Below the pieces are notes generated by a model. The model worked only from the letters and a program-made list of their open reading frames with translations, ran no database searches and had not been told where the DNA came from. A stretch of DNA of 47,155 nucleotides from Acidimicrobiia bacterium. GTDB taxonomy: Bacteria > Actinomycetota > Acidimicrobiia > Acidimicrobiales > Bin134. The stretch is taken from positions 1-47,155 of the forward strand of contig JAJEGM010000043.1 of NCBI GenBank assembly GCA_022819825.1, given 5' to 3'. Of the stretch, positions 7,345 to 15,555 are shown piece by piece. The position numbers were made by a program, and so were the translations under genes. Numbering within the stretch: position 1 is the first letter of the stretch; every line of letters begins with the position of its first letter.

Positions 7345-8561
7345 GCCGCCAGCGCAGGAAGTGCGGTGCCCGAACTGCCCTTGGATCTCCTTGCGGGAAC
7401 TACTGGGACACATGCCCATACCCTTCCCACAAGACTCGTCGCGGCAAGGGGAAAGCCCTGCCCAGGGTGGCGAGCCACTCTGTTGGCCTCGGCGCCTCAC
7501 CGCCCACCGGGGACGGAAGCGGAGGTGTGATTGAAGCGACACCCCTGGCTGCCAACAGGGCCAAATTCGAGAGTCTGATAGGCAGCGCTGCCAACGCTTA
7601 CGGGTTCGCCCCCGAGATGATCGTCCACGACTATTGGCTCGTCAGAACCCTCTACGCCTGGCAGTCACGCCTGGGAGGCTCACAGCTTCTTCGCGCCTGC
7701 CCGACGAAACATCTTCCCGCCGGCTCATCGGCCGGGAGGATCATGTTCGGAGGCGGGACTTCTCTTTCTGCCGCGTGGAACGTGGCCGAACGGTGGTCGG
7801 AGGACATCGACTTGGTGCTCGACCCCGACGACGACCTCAAGCCAAAGCAGTTCAAGGCATCGTGCAAGGCGGCCGCCGTAACCGTGTCGAAATCCCTGGG
7901 GGGTGCATACAACTCAGAGGGCCGAAGCGCTGACCACTTCTTCTTCAAGGTCACCACCAAGGGTTCCCCCGCCCTGTCCAACGTGGACATAGTGCGGCAG
8001 GATGCAATCGCCCATCCGATATGGGCCGAGCACATGCCCGTCACCTCCCTTATAGGCCGGCTGGCCAGCGATGAGGACTTGAGGGCACACCCGGAGCTAG
8101 GCGGCTTCGAGTTCCTCGCCCTGGGACCGGGCACTACGGCGATGAACAAGCTGCTCGCCCAGACGCAGGTGTCGGAGTCGGGCGACCTCAACGCGATCAG
8201 GTACAGGGCCAGAGACGTGTACGACCTGGCCTCCATCGCGCTCTGCGCCGGCGACTTCGAGGGGCACATCGGGCGGGACAGTCCCGCCCTGCTGCACCTT
8301 GCCCAGCAGTGGCGCCAGCCTGGGTCTCCTCCTCGCCCCCCAGACGGGTTCGCGTCGATCCGCTCATTCGACCCGTCCACCCCGGAGCACGAGGCGCTCG
8401 CTGAAGGGTACGAGACGATGCAGGGCCAGTTGGTGTGGGGCGAGAAGATACCGCTGAACGAGGCGATCAGCCTCGCCCTGAGCCTGGACCCCGGCCCAGC
8501 GGAACCATTCGAACCCCCTCCCTACGGGGACCATCACGGTGTCGGCTATCCCCGACTGTGA
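7341..8561 (+). CDS. AbiEii-like nucleotidyltransferase toxin with N-terminal zinc-finger-like segment
   Basis: 406 residues. The nucleotidyltransferase core has FGGGTSLSAAWNVAERWSED followed by IDLVLD, the GGT/S...DID active-site pattern of AbiEii, and a C-terminal YRARDVYDLASI block typical of the family. These enzymes modify RNA or protein targets and stop growth during phage infection. The first 70 residues are extra: Cys8, Cys18, Cys25 and His30 form a C-X9-C-X6-C-X4-H pattern (CGARTALGSPC, then CPYPSH), resembling small zinc fingers found in phage and mobile-element proteins. A Ser/Gly-rich linker joins this to the core. The start overlaps the antitoxin stop (ATGA) with GAGGTGGG just upstream. 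Confidence 0.85.
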   Translation: MSRQRRKCGARTALGSPCGNYWDTCPYPSHKTRRGKGKALPRVASHSVGLGASPPTGDGSGGVIEATPLAANRAKFESLIGSAANAYGFAPEMIVHDYWLVRTLYAWQSRLGGSQLLRACPTKHLPAGSSAGRIMFGGGTSLSAAWNVAERWSEDIDLVLDPDDDLKPKQFKASCKAAAVTVSKSLGGAYNSEGRSADHFFFKVTTKGSPALSNVDIVRQDAIAHPIWAEHMPVTSLIGRLASDEDLRAHPELGGFEFLALGPGTTAMNKLLAQTQVSESGDLNAIRYRARDVYDLASIALCAGDFEGHIGRDSPALLHLAQQWRQPGSPPRPPDGFASIRSFDPSTPEHEALAEGYETMQGQLVWGEKIPLNEAISLALSLDPGPAEPFEPPPYGDHHGVGYPRL

Positions 8562-8580
8562 CCGCCGGCGGGCCAGCACA

Positions 8581-9182
8581 GGCTAGAGCCTTACCGGGAA
8601 TTGAACACGCCGACATCAACCCGGCGACAGTTCGGATCGTGCTCAGCCCGGCCCTGGGGGGAAGGTGCCGTGATGCTCACAAGGTCGGCCGACTCTTCGT
8701 TTCCCTGGCTCGGAACACCGCCACGAAAGCATCGTTGGCGAAATTGGCATCCGACACCGCGGCCAGCTCGGAGACCCACACCGCTCAAGACCAGCGAACG
8801 GCCGCCGCTTCCCTGGAAGGCGGAGTGTCTGCTGGGGGACTTCAAGACGCTGGGATTTCTATTCAAGTCGCTCGTGGTTCGCGATCTGCGCATCTACGCC
8901 CAAGCCCGTGAAGCCTCGGTCTGGCACTCCCGAGACTCTCACGGCAATGAGGTCGACGCCATTGTCGACTGGGGAGACGGCCGATGGATGGCGGTGGAGG
9001 TCAAACTCGGGTCAATGGACGCCGTCGACGAATCCGCAGACACCCTCAACCGAGTGTGCCAAAAAGTGGACCACGACCTGACCGGCCCCCCCGCCCGCAA
9101 AATGGTAATCGCCGCCAGCGGCTACGCCTACGACTGCTCCGATGGGGTGACGGTCGTCCCCCTGACAGCATTGACGATTTGA
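8581..9182 (+). pseudogene. Remnant of a DUF4143-type ATP-binding protein
   Basis: Two frames hold pieces of one family. Around 8700-8770 one frame reads SLARNTATKASLAKLASDTA, the winged-helix part of DUF4143 proteins. From about 8815 to the TGA at 9182 another frame reads LGDFKTLGFLFKSLVVRDLR, then a nuclease-like core (NEVDAIVDWGDGRWMAVEVK) and VVPLTALTI. The N-terminal AAA+ ATPase is absent, the middle of the DUF4143 region is shortened and a frameshift joins the halves. A start at 8601 would give an unrelated N-terminus. I call it a decayed gene in the AbiE island. Confidence 0.75.
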
Positions 9183-9528
9183 ACCGGCTCAGGCCCAGTA
9201 GAACCACGGCATCTGGAAATGTGTCAATGGCATCGCTCCCTAGCTTTCTCATAGAACCCCGCCCCGAGGTCAGATCGGGGCGGGCTGAAGCCGCTCGGTC
9301 TGGCTCAGGACGCGGGGAAGACATCGCCGAAGAGCACTGGCCAGCGATCGGATTCGACTCAGACGAATGGGAATGGGATGCCTGAGGGATTACCCCCCTA
9401 CCCGTTTCGGGTTGCCTTCAAGTTCCAAGGCACAAAGGAATTAGTGTCGACTGTGATTCCCCATGGGTTTCGCGCAGGCTCGATTTGTTCCACGATTGGG
9501 GGGAGGAGTTCCGTGGAGCCAATTTAGC
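9183..9528. other. Intergenic region with no convincing gene
   Basis: 346 bases between the DUF4143 remnant and the convergent FN3 gene. A 52-codon frame (9228-9386) exists but has no recognisable motif or ribosome site, so I do not call it. It contains a strong hairpin at 9258-9284 and weaker ones near 9400-9435 (ACCCG/CGGGT and TGCCTT/AAGGCA). Confidence 0.5.
9258..9284. terminator. Strong GC hairpin, possible terminator
   Basis: A perfect 10-bp stem, CCCGCCCCGA and TCGGGGCGGG, around a 7-base loop. It lies downstream of the DUF4143 remnant. No U-run follows on either strand, so it is at best a weak or factor-dependent terminator. Confidence 0.4.
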
Positions 9529-10550
9529 TCATCTACGACGCCCATAAACTTTTGCCAAATCATCAGCAAAGCTACCATAACCTCTGGTTATATTGAGGTA
9601 TTCTTTTCCTGCCCTAAATTCCCTGCATCCATAGGAGTAACTGTCGACAGCATTTTCGAATATATTACCAGCCCAATTTACTACGTAGTCTTTGATTTTG
9701 CGCATGGCTGCAAATATGCTGTCAGTTTCATCCCAATCAGATCCTCCAATAACCTGGCCAACGCGGAACGATATATTGTTCACTTTGGATGATATACCTT
9801 TCATAACATATGGAGCTGCTTCTGTCAGGAGTGAAAGTCCTTTTGTGGATATTGATTTGCTTAGGGCCTTAAGTGCTGATATGGTTTTTGCAGTAATTAC
9901 CTTTGCGACAACAGGGGCTAGCGTTACAACTAATACAGCTGCTGGTATTGCTAAAGCTGTAGAAGCGAATACCTTTAACGCTTTTTCTACACCTATTTTA
10001 CAAAGCTCAATTGCCGCCGGTTTCAGCTCTGGCAAAACATCAATAAATCGCAACCGTACATAACGTAGCCCTAGGCTGCCATATGGTTTTCCATTTGCTA
10101 CGGTGATCATGACTTGTCCGTCTAGCTCTAGTCGATAGTCTGGGAAACCCCACCACACGTCTCTTTCTCCGTTGTTCTGTGGATTAGGGGTAAATTTCTT
10201 GACCAACCTCCAATTGTTGGTTCCAGTCCGCTTTTCATATATTTTCCAAATTGGTCTTCCTGTCAAATGACTGATTTTGTCTTTTGGATTTTTCCAAGAA
10301 AATAAAAATACTCCCTGGAGATCACCCATATTCCATGTGGCGCTAAGGTCAGATCCTGCACCCAAGTAATAGTGGGAGCCACAACGCCAAAAACCACAGT
10401 CATCATTATACTTTTGCCAACTGCCTTTGCGGTAGGAGATTGGTTTGCTAATAGTACCTGTATATGGCGGCGGGTCCACCTCTATGGCATCAAAAGCAAA
10501 TATAAATTCTTCAACTGTACTTGCCCGAATAGTAACCGTTGGTCCTGGTG
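9529..10550 (-). other. AT-rich segment coding for the FN3 protein's C-terminal module
   Basis: Base composition changes sharply near 10550. Two lines I counted inside the segment (9541-9600 and 9901-9960) are 38% and 47% GC, while the FN3-coding part next to it is clearly GC-rich like the rest of the window. Codon choice changes with it. The reading frame crosses the boundary without a break. This fits horizontal acquisition of a C-terminal module by the FN3 carrier gene. Confidence 0.75.
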
Positions 10551-13500
10551 TATCAGTGTCGTTCACTGCGGTTACTTTGATCGTGTAGAGGGTGTTGTGG
10601 CGTAGGTTGTTTGGGTAAGTGTAGGTGTAGGTGGTGCTGGCAAACGCGTTGACTCTTGCTGTTTGACTGAAGCTGCTGGATGGCCGGGAGAAGTTCACTG
10701 TGTAGTGGGTGATGGGGCTGCTGCCGCTGTTGGTGGGCGGGTTCCAGGTCACTTTGATTCGATTGGTGTTCACCGGTACGGCTTTTACGTTTCGGGGCGC
10801 ACCAGGTGCGGTGGGCGCGGTGCCTGCGAGTTGGATGGTGTTGGATTGGACGCCGCCGATGATCGCGGTTAAGTGGAGGCCGGGGGTGGCGTTGAGCCAG
10901 CAGAGGGTGGGGTCGTTTCCCGTTGTGGTGTCGACGGTGCCTGACCAGGACCGGGTGCCGAGGCTTGTGGGTGTTGTGCTGTAGTAGCAGTGGGCGTTGT
11001 GGTGGCCGGGGGTGAAGCCGGAGAAGGATGCGCTGAGCCATCGGCAGGGTTTGGAGGTGTCTTGGCAGTTGGCGCGGTCTGCTCCCAGGGTGATGGTCAC
11101 TGATCGGGTGTCTTCGGGGGCGTCTGTTGTGAAGTCGGCTGCTGTCGGGGTGCTGAGGCCTTGGTTGTTACGGGCTGAGACGAGGACTTGGTAGGCGGTG
11201 TCGGCGCTGAGCCCGGTGAAGGTGGTGGACCGCTGGGAGGCGGACAAGCTCTTGCGGTCCACGCGGGTGGACCCGCGGTACAGGTCGGCCCGGTAGCCCG
11301 ATATTGCTGCGCCTCCGTTGTCGGACGGCGGAGACCACGACACGGTCGCACTGTCCTCGCCTGGAGTGACCCTGAGGTTTCTGGGCGTGCTTGGGGCTCT
11401 GGTTGCGGGGTTGGTGCGGGCGTTGGCGGTGCGGGGGGTGCTGGTTCCTGCGGTGTTGTGGGCGGTGATGCGGACTTGGTAGGCGGTGTCGGCGCTCAGG
11501 TTTTTGAACTCGGTCTCCCGTGCTTGGGGGCCGAGGGTTTTGGTGTTGATTCGGCGGTTGTTGTGGTAGAGGTCGATGGTGTATCCGGTGATGGGCGCGC
11601 CGCCGTTGTCTGACGGCGGGTTCCACACCACGCCGACGGTGTCGGTGTCGTTGACGAAGCCGACGATCCGCGGCGCCCCCGGCGCAGTGGCCTGGGGCTG
11701 GCGGGCGGCGTGGGTGCGGAAGCTGGCTGCGGCGCTGGCGCTGCGCCCGGCGCTGTTTTGGGCGGTGACTCTGATCTGGTAGGCGGTGTCGGCGCTGAGC
11801 CCGGTGAATGTGGTTGATCGCTGGGAGGCGGACAGGTTTTTGCGGTCCACGCGGGTGCTGCCGCGGTACAGGTCCGCCCGGTAGCCCGACACCGAAGCGC
11901 CGCCGTCGTCGGACGGCGGGTTCCATGACGCGGTCGCGCTGTTTTCGCTTGCGGTGACCCTGAGGTTTCGGGGGGCGGTTGGGGCTCTGGTCGCGGTGCC
12001 GGTGCGGGCGTTGGCGACAGTCGGGTTGCTGGTGCCGGCGCTGTTTCGGGCGGTGATGCGGACTTGGTAGGCGGTGTCGGCGCTCAGGTTTTTGAACTCG
12101 GTTTCTCGGGTGTTGGCGCCGAGGGTTTTGGTGTCGATGCGGCGGTTGTTGTGGTAGAGGTCGATGGTGTATCCGGTTATGGGCGCGCCGCCGTTGTCAG
12201 ACGGCGGGTTCCAGACGACGCCGACGGTGTCGGGGCCGTTGACGAAGCCGACAATCCGCGGCGCCTCCGGCGCAGTGGCCTGGGGGGCTGGGGGGGTGCC
12301 TGTGAATTGGACGGTGTTGGACTGGACGCCGTCTGCCACCGCGGTGAGGTAGCGGCCGGGGGTTCCGTTGAACCAGCAGAGCGTGGTGTCGGTGCCGCTG
12401 ATTCTGGAGGTGGTGAACGAGGCGAACTGGCTTCCCAGGCTGCTCCGCGATGTGCTCCAGTAGCAGCGCACGCGGTAGCTGCCCGGCGAGAACCCCGAAT
12501 AGGAGGCGCTGAGCCACCGGCACGGCTTGGAGGTGTCGCTGCAGCCGGCGCGGTCCGCGGCCAGCGCGATGGTCACAGACCGCGCAGCTTGGCGCTGGGG
12601 GGCGGCGTCGGTGCGGAAGCCGGCGGCGGCGCTGGCGCTGCGCCCGGCGCTGTTCTCAGCGGAGATCCTGATCTGGTAGGCGGTGTCGGCGTTCAGCCCG
12701 GTGAAAGCCGTGGACCGCTGGGAGGCGGGGAGGCTTTTGCGCTCGACGCGGGTGGACCCGCGGTACAGGTCGGCCCGATAGCCCGATATTGCTGCGCCGC
12801 CGTCGTCGGACGGAGCGGACCACGACACGGTCGCGCTGTCCTCGTCAGCGGACACTCTCAGGCTTCGGGGCGCGCTTGGGGCGCTGGTCGCGGCGCCGGT
12901 GCGGGCGGTGGCGGTGCGGGGGTTGCTGGTTCCTGCGGTGTTTCGGGCGGTGATGCGGACTTGGTAGGCGGTGTCTGCGCTGAGGCCTTTGAACTCTGTC
13001 TCCCTTGTGCCGGCGCCCACGGTTTTGGTGTCGATGCGGCGGTTGTTTAGGTAGAGCTCGATGGTGTATCCGGTTATCGGCGCGCCGCCGTTGTCAGACG
13101 GCGGGTTCCACACCACGCCGACGGTGTCGGTGCCGTTGACGAAGCCGACTATCCGCGGCGCGCCTGGAGGAGAGACCTGGGGCCGGCGGGCGGCGTCGGT
13201 GCGGAAGCTCGCGGTGGCGCGGGTGCCGCGGCCGGCGCTGTTCTCGGCGGAGACCCTGATCTGGTAGGCGGTGTCGGCGCTCAGGCCGGAAAAGGCCGTG
13301 GACCGCTGAGAGGCGGACAGGTTCTTGCGGTCCACGCGGGTGGACCCGCGGTACAGATCGGCCCGGTAGCCCGTTATGGCTGCGCCGCCGTTATTGGACG
13401 GCGGGTTCCATGACACGGTTGCGCTGTCCTCATCGGCGGATACCCGCAGGTTTCTGGGCTGGGAGGGCTCATCGATCTGGGGTGCTTGGGTGGGGACAGG

Positions 13501-14040
13501 CGCGGGTGTGGCCGCGGGCGCTGTTGAGCAGCGGGAGGTGCAGCGCATTCTGATCGCGTCTACTCCGATGCTGCTTTTGCTCTCGCCGTGGCGGCTCCAG
13601 TGCTGGGAGGCCTCGTTGTCGCGAAGGGTGATGGTGACCGTGTCGCCGTCTGCGTCGTAGGCGCCCAGCGAGGTCCACCCGTAAGCGTCGCGCTGGGCGA
13701 CGCGCTTGGTGTGTTGGGTGCCGCCGATGTCGATTCGGTACAGCACCGTCGCGGTGGCTCTGGTGTTGGGCACATAGGCTTGGATCTCCTGGCGGCCGAC
13801 CCTTTTGCCCATGGACCACCGCGCCCAGTTGCCGGCGTTCGATTCGCCGGCGGTGCCGTAGGTGTACACGTAGTTGTTCGACCCGTAGCCCTTGCCCGCG
13901 TCCCCGGCCCACCAGTAGCGGCTCGGCCCGTTCAAGCTGGGGTTGTCGTTCACATACCACGACGTCTGCGACTGCCCGGACGCCGCCGGGGCCAGAACCG
14001 AGGCCACCAGGCTGAACGCCACGAACACCACCAACCCCAA
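9529..14040 (-). CDS. Large secreted golvesin-like/FN3 protein with a foreign-looking C-terminal module
   Basis: The readable frame gives 1503 residues from TTG at 14040: signal segment to APAASG, golvesin-like domain (about 25-168), three FN3 domains, a Cys-containing Ig-like domain, four FN3 domains, a second such Ig-like domain, an eighth FN3, then about 330 residues of another type (from about 1175). That tail first looks like a beta-rich domain (WRCGSHYYLGAGSD, RDVWWGFPDYRLELDG), then helical with a long hydrophobic stretch (STALAIPAAVLVVTLAPVVA), and ends basic (VYGRRR). It could be a pore-forming or effector domain, but I recognise no family. As in the shorter paralogue, the natural start is probably the ATG at 14149, followed by 16 C and one base out of frame at present. 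The protein should be exported by Sec; no sorting motif is seen. Confidence 0.8.
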   Translation of the reverse strand: MGLVVFVAFSLVASVLAPAASGQSQTSWYVNDNPSLNGPSRYWWAGDAGKGYGSNNYVYTYGTAGESNAGNWARWSMGKRVGRQEIQAYVPNTRATATVLYRIDIGGTQHTKRVAQRDAYGWTSLGAYDADGDTVTITLRDNEASQHWSRHGESKSSIGVDAIRMRCTSRCSTAPAATPAPVPTQAPQIDEPSQPRNLRVSADEDSATVSWNPPSNNGGAAITGYRADLYRGSTRVDRKNLSASQRSTAFSGLSADTAYQIRVSAENSAGRGTRATASFRTDAARRPQVSPPGAPRIVGFVNGTDTVGVVWNPPSDNGGAPITGYTIELYLNNRRIDTKTVGAGTRETEFKGLSADTAYQVRITARNTAGTSNPRTATARTGAATSAPSAPRSLRVSADEDSATVSWSAPSDDGGAAISGYRADLYRGSTRVERKSLPASQRSTAFTGLNADTAYQIRISAENSAGRSASAAAGFRTDAAPQRQAARSVTIALAADRAGCSDTSKPCRWLSASYSGFSPGSYRVRCYWSTSRSSLGSQFASFTTSRISGTDTTLCWFNGTPGRYLTAVADGVQSNTVQFTGTPPAPQATAPEAPRIVGFVNGPDTVGVVWNPPSDNGGAPITGYTIDLYHNNRRIDTKTLGANTRETEFKNLSADTAYQVRITARNSAGTSNPTVANARTGTATRAPTAPRNLRVTASENSATASWNPPSDDGGASVSGYRADLYRGSTRVDRKNLSASQRSTTFTGLSADTAYQIRVTAQNSAGRSASAAASFRTHAARQPQATAPGAPRIVGFVNDTDTVGVVWNPPSDNGGAPITGYTIDLYHNNRRINTKTLGPQARETEFKNLSADTAYQVRITAHNTAGTSTPRTANARTNPATRAPSTPRNLRVTPGEDSATVSWSPPSDNGGAAISGYRADLYRGSTRVDRKSLSASQRSTTFTGLSADTAYQVLVSARNNQGLSTPTAADFTTDAPEDTRSVTITLGADRANCQDTSKPCRWLSASFSGFTPGHHNAHCYYSTTPTSLGTRSWSGTVDTTTGNDPTLCWLNATPGLHLTAIIGGVQSNTIQLAGTAPTAPGAPRNVKAVPVNTNRIKVTWNPPTNSGSSPITHYTVNFSRPSSSFSQTARVNAFASTTYTYTYPNNLRHNTLYTIKVTAVNDTDTPGPTVTIRASTVEEFIFAFDAIEVDPPPYTGTISKPISYRKGSWQKYNDDCGFWRCGSHYYLGAGSDLSATWNMGDLQGVFLFSWKNPKDKISHLTGRPIWKIYEKRTGTNNWRLVKKFTPNPQNNGERDVWWGFPDYRLELDGQVMITVANGKPYGSLGLRYVRLRFIDVLPELKPAAIELCKIGVEKALKVFASTALAIPAAVLVVTLAPVVAKVITAKTISALKALSKSISTKGLSLLTEAAPYVMKGISSKVNNISFRVGQVIGGSDWDETDSIFAAMRKIKDYVVNWAGNIFENAVDSYSYGCREFRAGKEYLNITRGYGSFADDLAKVYGRRR

Positions 14041-14126
14041 CCGAAAACCCCGCCACCCCCCGGCACCCCTCCCAGAGCCGACCGCCTCCCGGCCCGGCTC
14101 TCCTACAAGAAAATCAACAGCACTCT

Positions 14127-14142
14127 GGGGGGGGGGGGGGGG
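14127..14142 (-). repeat. Poly-C tract after the start codon (16 C), candidate phase-variation switch
   Basis: On the minus strand ATG (14149-14147) is followed by ACCA and 16 C. At 16 the ATG frame ends at TGA within a dozen codons (MTT, a Pro run, ECC). At 15 it reads MTTPPPPQSAVDFLV and joins the signal peptide frame. Both FN3 genes are therefore exactly one base away from the open frame. Confidence 0.7.
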
Positions 14143-14155
14143 TGGTCATGGCCAG

Positions 14156-14185
14156 ACCCTAACCAGGCGTATCGACCCCGAACAA
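14156..14185 (-). promoter_or_regulatory. Candidate leaderless promoter of the large FN3 gene
   Basis: Minus-strand TAGGGT (14161-14156) lies 6 nt before the ATG at 14149, with TTGTTC (14185-14180) 18 nt upstream, as in the first FN3 gene. Confidence 0.5.
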
Positions 14186-14195
14186 GCCTCCCGCC

Positions 14196-14309
14196 CTAAC
14201 CGGCCAAACGCGCCCCCAAAACACGGAGCTGTTGGGTGCCGGCGCCCAGGCTGCACTCGATGTGCTTGTTCCACAGCGTGAAGCGATGCAACGGATAATC
14301 GACACTCAT
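14196..14309 (-). pseudogene. Duplicated tail of the FadE28-like dehydrogenase
   Basis: A 37-codon frame beginning MSVDYPLHRFTLW and ending at TAG matches the last residues of the dehydrogenase at 2219-3325 with few changes (for example RTLGALLAG becomes RVLGARLAG). Its ATG corresponds to an internal GTG of the parent gene and directly follows the permease TAG. It is a by-product of the duplication that carried the FN3 gene here. No domain remains that could act as a dehydrogenase. Confidence 0.85.
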
Positions 14310-15554
14310 CTAGGCCGCGGGACGGACGGCTTCGGCCGGGTCCATGCGGGATGCCCGCCAAGAGGGGTACATCCCGGCCACCAGCCCCACTCCCAGCGTC
14401 ACCCCTAGGCCGACGCCGACAAACGACAACTCCACCGTCATCGGCCAGTCCAGCACTTGGGTGACCACCGCTACGACGGAGAGCCCGAGCACGATTCCCA
14501 CCAAGCCGCCGAGGAGGGTCAGAAGCATCGACTCGATAAGAAACTGCACGGCGATGTGGATCTTCCGGGCGCCGAGGGCCCGACGCACTCCGATCTCGCC
14601 CCGCCGCTCCAGCACCGAGATGAGCATGATGTTGCCCACCCCGATGGCCCCCACCACGATGATGACCACAACCAGGAGGCTGAGCAGCGACTCGAAGTTC
14701 TCGCTGATGATCTCCCGGGCTTCAAGATCCAGCGACGACACTGCCACCTCGCCCGGCGCCTCGGGATTGGCCTGGCGCGGAAGCAGCTGTCGAACCTGCT
14801 CGATCACGTCCAAGTCGGCCTGCACCCAGATGCGCTCGGGGTTGTCGTCGGCGTCATAGAGCTCTTCGGCTACGGGGTATCCAATCAGCGCGGCCCGATT
14901 CAAGGTAAGCCCTTGGCTGATGGTGAACGGGTCCAGAACCCCTATCACTGCAAACTCGTATCCAGAAATGTGGACGGTCGGGTTGGCGTATAGCTCGTCG
15001 AAACCCAGAACTTGGGCGGTGTCGGATCCAAGCACCACCGTGGGGACTTGCACGGTGGCCGCATCGTGAAATCGGCCGTATGCCATTCCGCCCCGCAGCG
15101 GAATCAACAGATCCAGGTCGTCCTCGTTGACGGCAAAGAGGCGGATGCCTCCCGTCTCCACCTCAGGGATCAAATCAGTCTTTCGCATAGTGGCCGGTAC
15201 TCGGCGGATGGAGGCCACCACGTCCACCAGATCACGCATATGGGTGTCAATGGCCGCGGCTGCTCCAGGCAGCAGCTCGGGGTCGTCGGCAAAAGATGTG
15301 CCGGGCGTCAACTCCAACACGTCAATTCCCTGCTCCAGCAGGTCCCGCTGGGCGTCGGCTTCTCCGGAGTTGATGATGCCCACCAGCGCCACCAGGGAGG
15401 CCACGCCGATGGCGATGCCGATGGCGGCCATGGCCGTGCGGCCCTTCCGAGTCCGGAGTCCCAGAGTCCCCAATGACAGAGCGTCGCGGATTCGCAGTCT
15501 GCTGCGTGAAGCGTTCTTCTTGGCGTCCCGGATTCGCAGTTTGCGGCGCGCCAT
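14310..15554 (-). CDS. MacB-like ABC transporter permease
   Basis: 414 residues. A basic N-terminus (MARRKLRIRDAKK) is followed by a membrane segment (AAIGIAIGVASLVALVGII), a long extracytoplasmic MacB_PCD-type domain, then three C-terminal membrane segments with the FtsX signature around SVLERRGEIGVRRALGA. Such permeases do not move substrates through a channel but pull on an extracytoplasmic partner to drive export. One base separates it from the ATPase gene, and the lipoprotein adaptor lies just upstream, so the three form a MacAB-type set without an outer-membrane part, as in Gram-positive-type cells. The N-terminus contains a short repeated RLRIRDA. Confidence 0.88.
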   Translation of the reverse strand: MARRKLRIRDAKKNASRSRLRIRDALSLGTLGLRTRKGRTAMAAIGIAIGVASLVALVGIINSGEADAQRDLLEQGIDVLELTPGTSFADDPELLPGAAAAIDTHMRDLVDVVASIRRVPATMRKTDLIPEVETGGIRLFAVNEDDLDLLIPLRGGMAYGRFHDAATVQVPTVVLGSDTAQVLGFDELYANPTVHISGYEFAVIGVLDPFTISQGLTLNRAALIGYPVAEELYDADDNPERIWVQADLDVIEQVRQLLPRQANPEAPGEVAVSSLDLEAREIISENFESLLSLLVVVIIVVGAIGVGNIMLISVLERRGEIGVRRALGARKIHIAVQFLIESMLLTLLGGLVGIVLGLSVVAVVTQVLDWPMTVELSFVGVGLGVTLGVGLVAGMYPSWRASRMDPAEAVRPAA

Positions 15555-15555
15555 G

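Larger units (their letters stand above)
13440..14309 (-). repeat. Duplicated block: FN3 gene 5' part, promoter and dehydrogenase tail
   Basis: Nearly the same sequence, in the same orientation, lies at about 1460-2332. Shared parts are the golvesin-like domain and signal peptide, the poly-C tract, the promoter boxes and the last 38 codons of the FadE28-like gene. Similarity stops at 14309, one base after the permease stop codon. Single-base differences are spread through the block, so the duplication is not very recent. Confidence 0.85.

Noticed and set aside
9228..9386. 52-codon plus-strand frame with acidic C-terminus
   Set aside because: No ribosome site, no recognisable motif, and it spans a strong hairpin.
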